Of a stretch of 64,000 bases of DNA, positions 53,119 to 63,650 are shown in pieces (the first letter of the stretch is position 1; each line of letters starts with the position of its first letter). The notes beneath the pieces were generated by a model that was not told the DNA's origin, did not search any database, and saw nothing but the letters and a program-made list of their open reading frames with translations. Position numbers and translations under genes: made by a program. Source of the DNA: Kuschelorhynchus macadamiae. Taxonomy: Eukaryota; Arthropoda; Insecta; Coleoptera; Curculionidae. Where the stretch lies: contig JAUTXW010002386.1 in NCBI GenBank assembly GCA_030620095.1, forward strand, positions 310,001 through 374,000, given 5' to 3'.

Positions 53119-55253
53119 ATGTCGTCGTCAGCGGAAGTTTATGAGTTGGTGGCTATTTTATGTGCCTGTTTCATCGTAATTCAAAATATTTTATCTAAAA
53201 AAAAACTGAATCGACGACGGTGGTGGACGACACAACTGTTCAGAAAGAGAATGACACACGGTGGAAATGCGCTGATGAGAGATCTAAAATTTCAAGAGAC
53301 AAGTGGAAAATACAAAAATTTCACTCGTGTGTCCCCTAGTGATTTCGAATACCTGATAAATTTAATCGGCCCAAAAATAAAAAAGGCTGACACCAAGTTC
53401 AGAACATCAATTTCAGTGCAAGAACGATTAAGTATTACTCTGAGGTTTTTGGCAACAGGTGATTCATATTCCAGTTTGCAATACCTATTTAGAGTGTCTA
53501 AACAAGCAATAAGTTATATAATTCCCGAAACATGTCAAGCTATCCTTGATGGATTAAAAGAACTAATAAAGGTAAGGTATTTCTTTAGTAATACATAATC
53601 ATTATATAATATACAAATAATAATAATATAAAATCAGTAATTTGGGTAATTCAACAAATCTCGTAAGGAATCTTCAGTTTCTTCTGGTAGTGAATTTGGA
53701 GACTGAACTTCCGCCTGTGGAGATTGAATTCCCGCATGTGGAGGTATGTCCGCCTGTGGAGATAGAATTCCCGCCTGTGGAGATGGAGCTCCCGCCTGTG
53801 TAGATGGAGTTCCACTCACGATAGTCCCCGTCATCTGGTGTGGAGGATATATGTGCGTTTGGGAAGAATAACCCCGTGTAGGTGGATTATGTTCGAACTC
53901 TCCATTGTCAGCGTAATACAATAGATTATTAATCTGATGTTGCAGTGCGTTTCTAGTTTGTTGAGAGTAGGATCAAAACTTGCTGGCCAGATAGTTCGCG
54001 TATATCTGACTCTCGTCCATAACAGCGGAAACAGGAGGTGTGGAAGAGGCTGTTGCTGCAACTTGGGCTGCTGCAGCTGATGACTTCAAAAGATCGAATG
54101 CTGACTTTAGCACCATACTGTCGTTTGTTTGTTCCACATTTTGCCTTTTCTTTTTCCGTATTACTGTAGGTGTAAAAGTCGACGTTGAGGGCTCTGATTT
54201 GTTACGTACGGTGTTGCTCACGGATTCTACATCCTCAGTGGATATTTGTTGTGTTTGTTCAGTTTCTGATGATTCTTCATTGTGCAAATCTAAATTTTCT
54301 TGACTTTCAGCACTGGCTACGTCTTCCTGTAAAACAGAAATAACTGGTTAAAAACGCTAAAATGCTGACAGACAGACGAACGGACATTCCGAAACTATAA
54401 GAATTTTCTTTATTACTATGAAAACGAAACCGTATATAATTTGTTTTATTTTCAGATACCGACCTCATCTCAAGAATGGCTTAAAATTAGTTCCGAATTT
54501 GAAAATGTTTGGAATTTTCCACATGTCTTAGGAGCTATGGACGGAAAGCATATTGTGTTGCAGGCACCGTTCAACAGTGGGACCGAATTCTATAATTATA
54601 AGAATTTTTTTAGTATTGTTATGTTTGCTGTCGTGGATGCCAAGTACAACTTCATCTTCATCGATGTAGGTTGCCAAGGAAGAATTTCGGATGGCGGAGT
54701 ATTTAATGATTCAATTCTAAAAGAAAAAATTGAAAGTGAAACTTTAAACCTTCCGCCACCAAATCCGTTGGAAGGCAGGGAAAAAAGTATACCATATTAC
54801 TTTATATCCGATTCTGCTTTTCCACTAGGTAAACATATTGTGAAGCCGTATCCAGGTCTCCATCCCAAAGGTTCACAAAAAAGGATATTTAACTATCGAT
54901 TATCGCGAGCTCGACGAGTTGTCGAAAATGCCTTTGGCATTTCGGCTCAGGTATTTAGAGTTCTAAGACGGCCGATGTTGCTCCAACCCGAAAAAGCTCA
55001 GTTGATTGTGTTGACAATAGCTCACCTTCATAACTTTTTAAGAAACAGCGACAAATCTGTAAACATGTACTCTCCACCTGGTACTTTTGATAATGAAGAA
55101 AATGGACAATTTATATCAGGAAGATGGAGAAACGATGCCGAAATGACTTCTTTATTACCATTAATAAATGTTCCTCGACGGGCATCCTTATCCGCGCGGA
55201 AAATTGCCATGGCAAGATCATATGCCTTAATTACAAGTCGCCTTAAAACATAA
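53119..55253 (+). CDS. HARBI1-like: HARBI1-type DDE transposase/nuclease, two exons, intact (416 aa)
   Basis: Exon 1, from the ATG at 53119 (MSSSAEVYEL), has a hydrophobic stretch (LVAILCACFIVI), then RWWTTQLFRKR and LRFLATGDSYSSLQYLF, and ends AAAG|GTAAGG at 53571. Exon 2 begins at 54456 after TTTTATTTTCAG in the same phase. Catalytic motifs are GAMDGKHIVLQAP, DVGCQGRISDG, SDSAFPLGKHIVKPYPG and RARRVVENAFG. The two exons total 1,251 nt without a stop. The intron (53572-54455) holds exon 3 of the partner gene on the other strand. The copy could encode a functional nuclease. Confidence 0.93.
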
Positions 55254-56701
55254 ATGAAATCGTATGTTCTTAGAACCTACCGTATTAATTCTTTTCCGAG
55301 GTTTGTTTCTGTCAAGAAGAAAATCTAGATGATTGTATGCAAACCAGGATGACACGTAAACATCTTCGGTACCTGAAAAATAATAAATTAGATTAGTACC
55401 TATATCAATATTTATTATTAAGTATTTTTCTGTTTATTGTGATTTGTAATATTCAGTGATTTCATTAAAATTCTAAAGTATGGGAATCTCTGTTGTTATT
55501 AGAGTTAAGACATATCGTTAAATTAAGAAAGTTGTACCAGTTATACGGAATGTCATGCTGAAAATGAATTTATCAGAAACAATTTGTTTTTAGGTTATTT
55601 AAGAAAAACTGAAATTTTGCAAAATTAATTTAATTTTTTCCAGAATTTATTTGAAAAATAAAAATATGTTAAAAGAAAGTATTTTCATTGTCACTTTTTC
55701 ACCAAAAGATGGCGATATTAGATAATATGACGTCCAACGTTTCGTTTTTTGCTTTTTTTTATCAACTTCACATTTTTAAATACGGGCCTGCATTTTTTAA
55801 AACTTTTTAATAGGCCTTTTTTATTAACTTTTTCAAGAGGACCTCCCAAAATTATTAATGTGCCATACTGATACATTTACTAGTAATGATATATTACATA
55901 AGAAAATTTTAAATTAACTATCTTAATCTAGCACATAAGTTCTCATGGGAATATCTTAAATTAAATATTGGATGGATAAGTGCAGTATGTCATTGGTATT
56001 GGGTTGCCAAATGCTTCTGAAAAAAAAAATGAAAAACCCGGGTCCGCATTTAAAAATCGGAAGTTGATGATGGGCCCGCAAAGACGAAACGTTGGACGTA
56101 AAATTTAAGTCGCTATTTCATGCTGCTAGCTTATAACCTAAAACAAAGTACCTACCTACTTCTGATAAGTTATAAAAATATATTTTTAATTGGCACGAAA
56201 TTTTATATAACTTTCCTAATTTAACAGTATTTCTAACTGTAATAATAACCGAGATACCCCCTGGTGAGCATCGAATTTGGGACACAGTGTATACATGAAA
56301 CCCAGCAACTTTTATTTCACTACATTTTTTTTGGAATTTTTTTAACTTTCGCATATCTATGGCGATAGTGAAAAATAACATGTATGTAGAACAAAAGTTG
56401 CTCCCACCCGGTATTCGTACAATATTAATTTGTTTAGTGTTAATAAATTTAATAAGTAAATACCTTTTCCAGTTGTAGTTGATTTTTTCATTTTCATCTT
56501 TTCCCGACGCAATGCAGCCAACAAATAATCTATCTTCTTTTTTACTTCTGCGATATCGCCCCCCATTTCATTGGATATTTCTTGCCAGGCTTCATGTTTC
56601 AAGTTTTTATTGAAATAATTTACATTCCTCGGATCCCATAATACTTCCCTTGTCCGATAGGCCTCGATTAATTTAAAAACTTTTTCATTATCCCACTGCA
56701 T
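53634..56701 (-). CDS. MADF-domain Harbinger partner protein, three exons, internal UGA
   Basis: Exon 1 (56701-56464) encodes the MADF domain (MQWDNEKVFKLIEAYRTREV, then EAWQEISNEMGG) and ends AAAAG|GTATTT. Exon 2 (55372-55281, after TTTTTCAG) gives GTEDVYVSSWFAYNHLDFLL. Exon 3 starts at 54326 after GTTTTACAG and reads an acidic stretch, VIRKKKRQNVEQ and ESQIYANYLASKF to a TGA at 53973-53975. The same frame then stays open for 112 more codons (QQTRNALQHQINNLL is a BESS-like end) to 53634. All phases agree. The UGA is either a nonsense mutation or a readthrough site. Confidence 0.78.
55727..56103. repeat. MITE-like inverted-repeat element in the MADF intron
   Basis: ACGTCCAACGTTTCGT at about 55,731 is exactly inverted as ACGAAACGTTGGACGT ending at about 56,100; the interior is non-coding and contains related GGGCC(T/C)GCATTT motifs. 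Target duplication not resolved. Confidence 0.55.
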
Positions 56702-56973
56702 TTTAACAAAATTCAAGAACAAAATGCAACGAAAGCAAGAAACGCGCGCACGACGGTACTCGTCCAGACTGGCCTGCACTGTATCCGTATCACCTTTGAA
56801 ACGGAAGCCAAAACCGACAAATGCCGGGACGGGTCGTATCACGTTGCGTATCCAGATGGCGTTGCATGTGATCGCGTCGCCAGTATGTACACACCAGCGT
56901 TGCATGCAACGCGATCTCGATACGCAACGGAGATACGCAACGGACAAATGATACAGATGTGGACGCAGCTTTA

Positions 56974-57471
56974 ACATTCCTTACCGTCCTACGGTTACCT
57001 ATTAAAAATCTCTTTTCTTATTGGTTGTTTCAGGGTTACGAGAAATTTAAAAACAAAAGCGCGCTAGAAATTTATTATAGCAACAATATTTTAAAGCTGT
57101 TTGCTATTGTAATGCATTATTAATATTTTGTAAAGTGTAAAGGAAATAATTATTGCCTTTACCCATAGTATTATGTTTTGTTGATATTATGTTAAGTATA
57201 ATTTAATATTTAAGGGGAAAGCCATTTCTATAAGAAACAGAATATTTTTGAAATGAAAATAAAAAATTTGGTATTATGCTGTTAAAACTGATAATAGGTA
57301 GTTGTTATGTCCACTGCGGTAAAGTTTCGCTCATAAGATAACAAATAACACAACTGGAAAATACATTTAACAATATTTATTTATAATTTCTAAATAACCA
57401 AGACGACAAATAATATTTAAGTATATTACATATAATTTTCGATAATAGGTACCTATACAAGTAGGATAACA
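56974..57471. other. AT-rich stretch between Harbinger-2 and the LINE ORF
   Basis: About 0.5 kb with no ORF. It may hold the 5' untranslated part of the non-LTR element; no ORF1 is present. Confidence 0.45.
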
Positions 57472-60237
57472 ATGCCTAATCAGAAAATAAAACTTTATCT
57501 TAATCTAATTAATATTGCTTCTCTAAGAAATAAAGACGAGTTGTACCTATTTCTGGAAGAATTGGAGTTCCCCCAACTTGTTGCAATTACTGAGCACTGG
57601 CTGAATCTAAACGAACCCTTTTATATTGAGAGGTATACCACAGTAGCTAGATATGACAGAAAAAACTCAGCTCATGGGGGAACACTGATTCTATCCCTAA
57701 ATGGAGATTTCATGTCGGTATCTAAATATGATCATTTGTTAGCGGATAGCTCTTTTGAATTCTCTATAGTATATAATCAAAACCTTGATCTTTATGTAAT
57801 TTGTATTTATAGATCACCAAACTCTGATGTACAATCATTTTTAAATAGCCTGGTAAGTTTGCTAGACAGCCTACCGATTAAAGGTAAAAAAATTCTATGC
57901 GGGGACTTTAATATTGACTATGCTACTGTTTGTGCCATCCAGAAATATCTAATTTCTATATTCGACTCTTTCGGTCTTTCAATGCATGTATCCTCGCCAA
58001 CTAGAATTTCAAAAAACTCTTCTTCTATCATCGATTACATGGCGTCTGATTTTTCTCCATCAGAGGTGCAATCACAGGTCTATAACTCAGGTCTTTCCGA
58101 TCACGAGGCGGTAATTTCCAGGTTTAGTTTACCTATTAGGCCCTTACCAAGATCTCGCCATCGGGGCAGAATTTTCTCGGCCGCAAATTTCTCAGTATTT
58201 CATAATATTTGCTTTAACACCAATTGGAATTTTGAATCTGATAATGTCAACACAAACTTCAGAACTTTTTTAAATAAAACTTTAAGTGCTTTTAACAAGG
58301 CCTTCCCGCTTAAGAATATCAAACCTAAGCGGCATAAACCGTGGACCACGAAAGGAATACGAATTTCTGCTAAAAATATGCGCTCGCTCTCATATATAAA
58401 AAAATTCACCGACTCCTTTCTTATTCTCGACTATATCTCTAATTATAGGAGGATCTACACTACTCTTATTAAGTCAGCAAAAAAATTACACTACCGAAAA
58501 CGTCTAACAAACTCTAATAACGTTTCAAAAGAAACCTGGTCCATCATCAATAACCTCAGAAACAAATCAAACCCTGTGACTCAGATCTTGCCAGGGGCTA
58601 ATGATCTAAATGGTTATTTTATTAATGTAAGCAAAAATGTTACCTCTAGTATCTCGCCAAGTTTGGACCCTCTTTCGTTTCTCCCTCCTTCAAAAAATTT
58701 AGCTGATAGCTTTTTCTTAAGTCCCGTTAGCAACACTGAACTATTGAAGGTAATACATAATATCAAAAGTAAATCTTCGTGTAGCACTGATGGCCTATCA
58801 ATTAGAATATTCCTGAACTTGCCACTCCCAGTCATAGAGGCCCTTACAACATTAATAAATGAGTCCTTTATAAAAGGTGTATTCCCTGATTGCCTTAAAA
58901 CAGCTATAATTATTCCACTTCATAAAGGCGGCGAAAAAACTAACTCTTGCAATTATCGCCCAATTGCACTACTACCAGTGCTATCAAAAATCATCGAAAG
59001 GCTACTGAAGAACCGTCTTATGCCATTTCTCCTGAAACATCAGATAATATCCCCGGAGCAGTTCGGATTTCTACCCAACAAGTGCACCAGTGACGCCATG
59101 TTCACGTTGCTTAGAGGCGTCTACTTATCTCTCAATAACAACCACCCAACTGCCTCAGTTTTTTGTGACTATGCGAAAGCCTTTGATTGTGTTAGTCATG
59201 AAATTCTGATAAACAAACTACATTTTTATGGAATTCGTGGTACTTCTTTAAATTGGTTCAAATCTTATCTTGGAAAAAGGCAACAACTTGTAAGGGCTAA
59301 TGGTTCCGATTCTGATTGTAAGTTGATTACAAGTGGAGTCCCTCAAGGTTCAGTCTTGGGACCTATTCTTTTTTTGTTATACATTAATGATATCACGAAC
59401 CTTAAAATTAATGGAAGAATCTCCCTTTTTGCTGATGACACAAGCATAACATGGAGTGATTTTGATACGTCTTTACACTCTAGTATCTCCAAAGACTTGG
59501 TTATAATTAAGGCTTGGTCCGATTCCAATATGCTTTGTTTTAACGTCGATAAAACGGTGGCGTTATCTTATAAGGGAACTTTACAACCACTTCAGGTACA
59601 TAACAGCAATATTGAATACGTAGAGTCGGTTAAATTCCTGGGTTTAAATATAAATAGCAACCTAAAATGGTCTAATCATATTGACACCTTAACTAAAAAA
59701 CTTTCTACCGCCTGCTTCGCCATTCGATCAGTTTCAAAAGAACTAGACGTTCCTTCTGCCAGACTTACTTATTTCTCTTTATTTGAATCCCACCTCCGCT
59801 ATGGCCTTCCCTTTTGGGGCTGCTGTACCACCGAGCAATTTCGTAGTATTTTTATGCTTCAAAAGAGAGCCATTCGTTATTTGTTTGGTCTAAATAATAG
59901 AGCTCACTGCCAATACTATTTCAAAAAACATGAAATATTAACACTTCCTGCATTATTTATTTTGGAAACGGTATGTTTGCTGAGAAAACATATAAACACC
60001 CTCCCAGAAAGGCCACAACATGTATACCCTACCAGAAACTCTAGGCATGATATTTATCTTCCCATTCCTTCCACAGAATTAATAAAAAAATCAATTATTT
60101 ACAACGCCATAAAACTTTACAACAATCTGCCAGTACATTTAAAATCTATCCCTATGCTTGCACAATTTCGAAAAAACACCAAAGCATACCTCATTGAGAG
60201 ACCATTTTACAGCGTTAATGATTTTTTTTTTCAGTGA
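57472..60237 (+). CDS. Non-LTR retrotransposon ORF2: endonuclease-reverse transcriptase (921 aa), intact
   Basis: An apurinic-type endonuclease domain occupies about residues 1-215 (CGDFNID at 143-149, SDHEAV at 209-214, catalytic Asp/His). The reverse transcriptase domain, at about 470-720, has CNYRPIALLPVLSKIIER, FCDYAKAFDCVSHEIL, GVPQGSVLGPILFLLYIND and LFADDTS (catalytic Asp pair). The C-terminus has the thumb and CTTEQFRS region. No RNase H. It nicks target DNA and copies its RNA there. The 3' region ends in (TTTG)n, as in CR1/L2/Jockey-group elements; the clade is not settled. The frame is unbroken. The N-terminus may be slightly short and ORF1 is lacking, so this may be a 5'-truncated copy. 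Confidence 0.9.
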   Translation: MPNQKIKLYLNLINIASLRNKDELYLFLEELEFPQLVAITEHWLNLNEPFYIERYTTVARYDRKNSAHGGTLILSLNGDFMSVSKYDHLLADSSFEFSIVYNQNLDLYVICIYRSPNSDVQSFLNSLVSLLDSLPIKGKKILCGDFNIDYATVCAIQKYLISIFDSFGLSMHVSSPTRISKNSSSIIDYMASDFSPSEVQSQVYNSGLSDHEAVISRFSLPIRPLPRSRHRGRIFSAANFSVFHNICFNTNWNFESDNVNTNFRTFLNKTLSAFNKAFPLKNIKPKRHKPWTTKGIRISAKNMRSLSYIKKFTDSFLILDYISNYRRIYTTLIKSAKKLHYRKRLTNSNNVSKETWSIINNLRNKSNPVTQILPGANDLNGYFINVSKNVTSSISPSLDPLSFLPPSKNLADSFFLSPVSNTELLKVIHNIKSKSSCSTDGLSIRIFLNLPLPVIEALTTLINESFIKGVFPDCLKTAIIIPLHKGGEKTNSCNYRPIALLPVLSKIIERLLKNRLMPFLLKHQIISPEQFGFLPNKCTSDAMFTLLRGVYLSLNNNHPTASVFCDYAKAFDCVSHEILINKLHFYGIRGTSLNWFKSYLGKRQQLVRANGSDSDCKLITSGVPQGSVLGPILFLLYINDITNLKINGRISLFADDTSITWSDFDTSLHSSISKDLVIIKAWSDSNMLCFNVDKTVALSYKGTLQPLQVHNSNIEYVESVKFLGLNINSNLKWSNHIDTLTKKLSTACFAIRSVSKELDVPSARLTYFSLFESHLRYGLPFWGCCTTEQFRSIFMLQKRAIRYLFGLNNRAHCQYYFKKHEILTLPALFILETVCLLRKHINTLPERPQHVYPTRNSRHDIYLPIPSTELIKKSIIYNAIKLYNNLPVHLKSIPMLAQFRKNTKAYLIERPFYSVNDFFFQ

Positions 60238-60808
60238 GTAAGTCTCTTTAAATTGTCACTAAACTCGCTTGTTTACTTAAATCTTTTGTGAGTCATGTCC
60301 TAACTCATAGCATAGAATTTTGTAAATCATTATATAGGGAAAAGAACTGTCGAACATTCACTTAAAACTTAATTATTTTTGTTAGGTATTGGATTAAAAA
60401 CAATTTAATTCTTTTTGTATACTACATTCTACACTAGTTCAATATACCTTCTGTTTAACATCACAATTATTTGTATAACTATAATAACATAGAGTTTAAG
60501 GTCGCATAGTTGCAATTTTGATTTCAATGTCATCGAAATTATTCACCTCGTACATGTGTGTTTGTTTACTTTTATAAGGTTATCATGATTCATTTACTGT
60601 TTGCAATGTTATGCTATATTCTAACGTGTGTTTTACGATTTGGTAAATTGATAATTTACATTTTAAAAAAAAAAAAGCACTGACCTGTCGAAATTATTTT
60701 CGATTAATGTTTTGATATGTCTTATTTTTAGGTATATTTTGCTTTGTCCATAAAATTGTAGAATTTTTCTGCGGCAATAAAGCATACTTTTGTTTGTTTG
60801 TTTGTTTG
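60238..60808 (+). other. LINE 3' untranslated region with (TTTG)n tail
   Basis: Non-coding after the stop, with AATAAAG near 60,775 and ending in four to five TTTG units at about 60,788-60,808, which mark the 3' end of the element. Confidence 0.75.
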
Positions 60809-60819
60809 AATCAATCGAT

Positions 60820-61000
60820 CAAATAAGCTTTATTGTCTAAGAAATGGTATTGACAAAGCAAAAGAACAATGATGTTATTAATTATAAAACAAAATACAAT
60901 CAAAATTTCAGAATGTTGTCTATAGTAACACCAAGGAACTTACAATTTTCATCACAAGTGAAGATAATGAATTTATAGTGGCTCGAGACTACATTTAAAC
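60820..61000 (-). repeat. 3' end fragment of a related LINE, inverted
   Basis: The + strand AAGCTTTATTGTCTAAGAAA...TTGACAAAGC (60828-60858) is the inverse of the pattern GCTTTGTC...AATAAAGC at the end of the LINE just upstream. The two tails face each other. The extent of the fragment to the right is uncertain. Confidence 0.45.
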
Positions 61001-61141
61001 CCAATCATTGTGTTTTTTTTTAAGTTAAATATTAGCATCACAAAAGTTTTTATTAAGAACATGCGTTTAAAAGTCGACCCTGCATAGGTAACGTTGACAA
61101 ATCATTAATATACAGCAGAAAAGGTTAGTGTGATTGTGATA

Positions 61142-62797
61142 TTAGTGATTAAAACCATGTGATATAGCATTAGAAATGTTATTTGCTATGTTTTCGGCCA
61201 AATTCCTTTTCCTTTTCTTACACTTTGGTTCATTTTTAAATGGTCTTCCACTTGGTAATCTTTTACTACCCCTTGTAATACCTGCAGATCTTCGCATTAT
61301 TGCTGTTGGCTGTACCTTTATCGAAGAATTCGGCTTTCGCCTTAAAGGCACACATGTACTCCCAGCAGTGTGCAGGAAGGATTCCCATTGTCCTTCTGTC
61401 CTAATTTTAAGAAGTCTGTTTTTTAATTTAGATACGCCACTTTCTGAAGATTTGAATGTTTGATTATGGAGCTTTAATATGGCACAAATTTCTTCTACTT
61501 CTATACTATCACAAAAACTGCTTTCTTCTCCGATATTTCTCTATTGGGCGGCAATATTTTCTGTTGCGTTAATATTATTAGTACATACTGTATTGCAGGT
61601 ATTATTATCATTGGAAAAATTATTATTCTCGTTTAGTTCATTATGAATAAGGCCATTTTCGCTACTTAGTAAGAAAGGTTTGTAAAATGAAAGAGGAGGA
61701 GCATTATCTCCAAGTGCTAATTTAGCAATAACATACCTATCATCTTCGCTAACTGATGGAAAAGACTTTGGTTTTAAATCTATGATTTGAAAAATGCCAC
61801 ATTGATGTTTACAAAATTTTCCATCTATACCCTGTCGACATGAACAACATCCTGCTTCCATATTAACAATATAAAAAGTATTTAAATTCTTTTCACTCGG
61901 AACCTTAAATTCATAATCACTTAATTTTTGAATATCAACTGCCTTAAGATACGTGCTTTTTTGCATAATTTTTTGTAAGTATAATCTAGTGCTAGCAGAC
62001 CTACTGTTGGCAAATTTCCTTAATTTATTTGAGTAAAATTCCTCCAATATTGTACCAATAACATCTAACAAAGCAATAATCTTATAAACTTTAACTCGAC
62101 AAAGAATATTGTCCTTAAAAAGTCTGATTGAAACTTCACAAATGTTATTAGTATGGTGACCCCTTGATTCCTCGTTGCGCCATGCCAAACACCATTTCTC
62201 TCGAATGTCCCAATAACCTTGAACATACTTGGTCCAATTATCATAACCAAAATTATTTTTATTAAAGGCATCTATCGCATCTTGTATATCAGTTGCATAT
62301 AGTATGTCTCTAAAATATTTCATTAGAATTGGACGTTTTTCTTTTGGAATTTCATGTTTGCTATTCCATAGCCAACGCCATACAGCTTGTAAGACATGGA
62401 AAATACAAAGTAAAGTTTTACTGGATGGAAATACGGTACTAATTGCTGAAATTTCCGCCAGTGAATTATCTGTTAAAACAATTTTCGGATTAAAATGATT
62501 TTCAGCATTATCCTGGACTAACTGAAATCCTTTTTTGTAAGCATCAAATGTTTGCCCTTTAGTAATAATAACAGATAAAGGCACTGCTCCTGCAGCACAT
62601 GGAGCCATGATAAATGTTATTGCATGATGTTCGGCATCACATGCACTTGTAGTATCGATGAACACTATTTCATTACATAATTTTAGTTTTAAAGCTCTTT
62701 TCATTAGAGGGGTGGTTATTACAACAACAAATGGGTCCTCTTCATATAATATTGAGGTGTCTTTTTCTTTAAACAATGCTTGTTTTTCTTGCAATTT
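61142..62797 (-). pseudogene. MULE-type transposase with SWIM zinc finger, internal UAG
   Basis: An exon begins at 62797 after ATTTTTAG and runs in one frame to a TAA at 61142. The MULE DDE domain has IVFIDTTSACD (first Asp), IVLTDNSLAEI (second Asp) and HHTNNICEVSIRLFK (Glu region). The SWIM finger is CCSCRQGIDGKFCKHQC. A TAG at 61541-61543 interrupts the frame after ENIAAQ, yet reading continues for 132 codons with basic, coherent protein (RRKPNSSIK, KKRKRNLAENIANNI), so the stop is a nonsense mutation or a readthrough site. The 5' exon(s) encoding the N-terminal domain are not in the window. Confidence 0.8.
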
Positions 62798-62813
62798 CTA
62801 AAAATAAAAAATG

Positions 62814-63650
62814 TACAGGGTGATTCGTTATAAATGGACTACTCCCTTATCTCGCTTATTTATGGATTTAGAAAAAAAATAAAATACAAAAGTTGCTTAG
62901 AATGAGTTACACTTTTAAAATATTATATTTGTAAATTTACAGGGTATGTTACAAAAGTCCAGAAACTGATAACTTTGATATTTTAAATATATACCCCATT
63001 TTTTATTTCATTTTCGGATACTTAAAATTTTAAGCATACCTACTTGATATAGCATACCCTAAATCTAACTTCAACTGTTTTTCCAATATGGCAACCTAAA
63101 AAATTATATTTTGTCGTCTTTAAACTGCTGTTTCTGAAAAACAGTTTTTCACATCGCAAAACAATTTTCACTTTCCTGTCTTAGTTTTTTATAAGCTTTT
63201 TAATGGCACCTATTTCAAAAAATTCTAAAATGTTACTTTTTTATATAAACTAAAAATTAGTACTATTAAAGAGCGTATAAAAAACTAAGATATAATAGTA
63301 AAAGTCGTTTTGCGCTGTAAAAACCGTTTTCCAGTACAGCACTTTAAAGATGCCATAATATAATTTTTCAGGCCGCCATATTGGAAAAACAGTTCAAGTT
63401 AGGTATAGGGTATGCTACATCAAGTATGCTTAGAATTTTACGTAGAATCCAAAATTAAATAAAAAATAGAGTACTGTACTTAAAATAACAAAGTTGTCAG
63501 TTGCTGCACTTTTGTGACAACCCTGTATATTTACAAATATAATATTTTAAAAGTTTAACTCATTCCAAGCAACTTTTGTATTTAATTTTTGTTTCTAAAT
63601 CCATAAATAAGCGAGATAAGGGGTGTCTATTTAAAACGAATCACCCTGTA
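62814..63650. mobile_element. MITE 3 (CAGGGTG termini, TA/GTAC flank) in the intron of the MULE gene
   Basis: Spans 62816-63648. The left end CAGGGTGATTCGTTATAAAT and the inverted right end CAGGGTGATTCGTTTTAAAT match; the inverted repeats extend over about 130 bp (for example AAAAGTTGCTTAGAATGAGT on the left). Internal inverted blocks (CCAATATGGC / GCCATATTGG) flank the centre. No coding frame. It lies 19 bp upstream of the MULE exon acceptor. Confidence 0.8.

Larger units (their letters stand above)
52908..56973. mobile_element. PIF/Harbinger element 2, complete
   Basis: Spans 52911-56970 (4,060 bp). Both ends begin AGCTGCGTCCACATCTGTAT and match over about 31 bases before mild divergence. 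TTA flanks both sides (52908-52910 and 56971-56973). It contains a HARBI1-type gene on + and a MADF gene on -. Confidence 0.94.
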
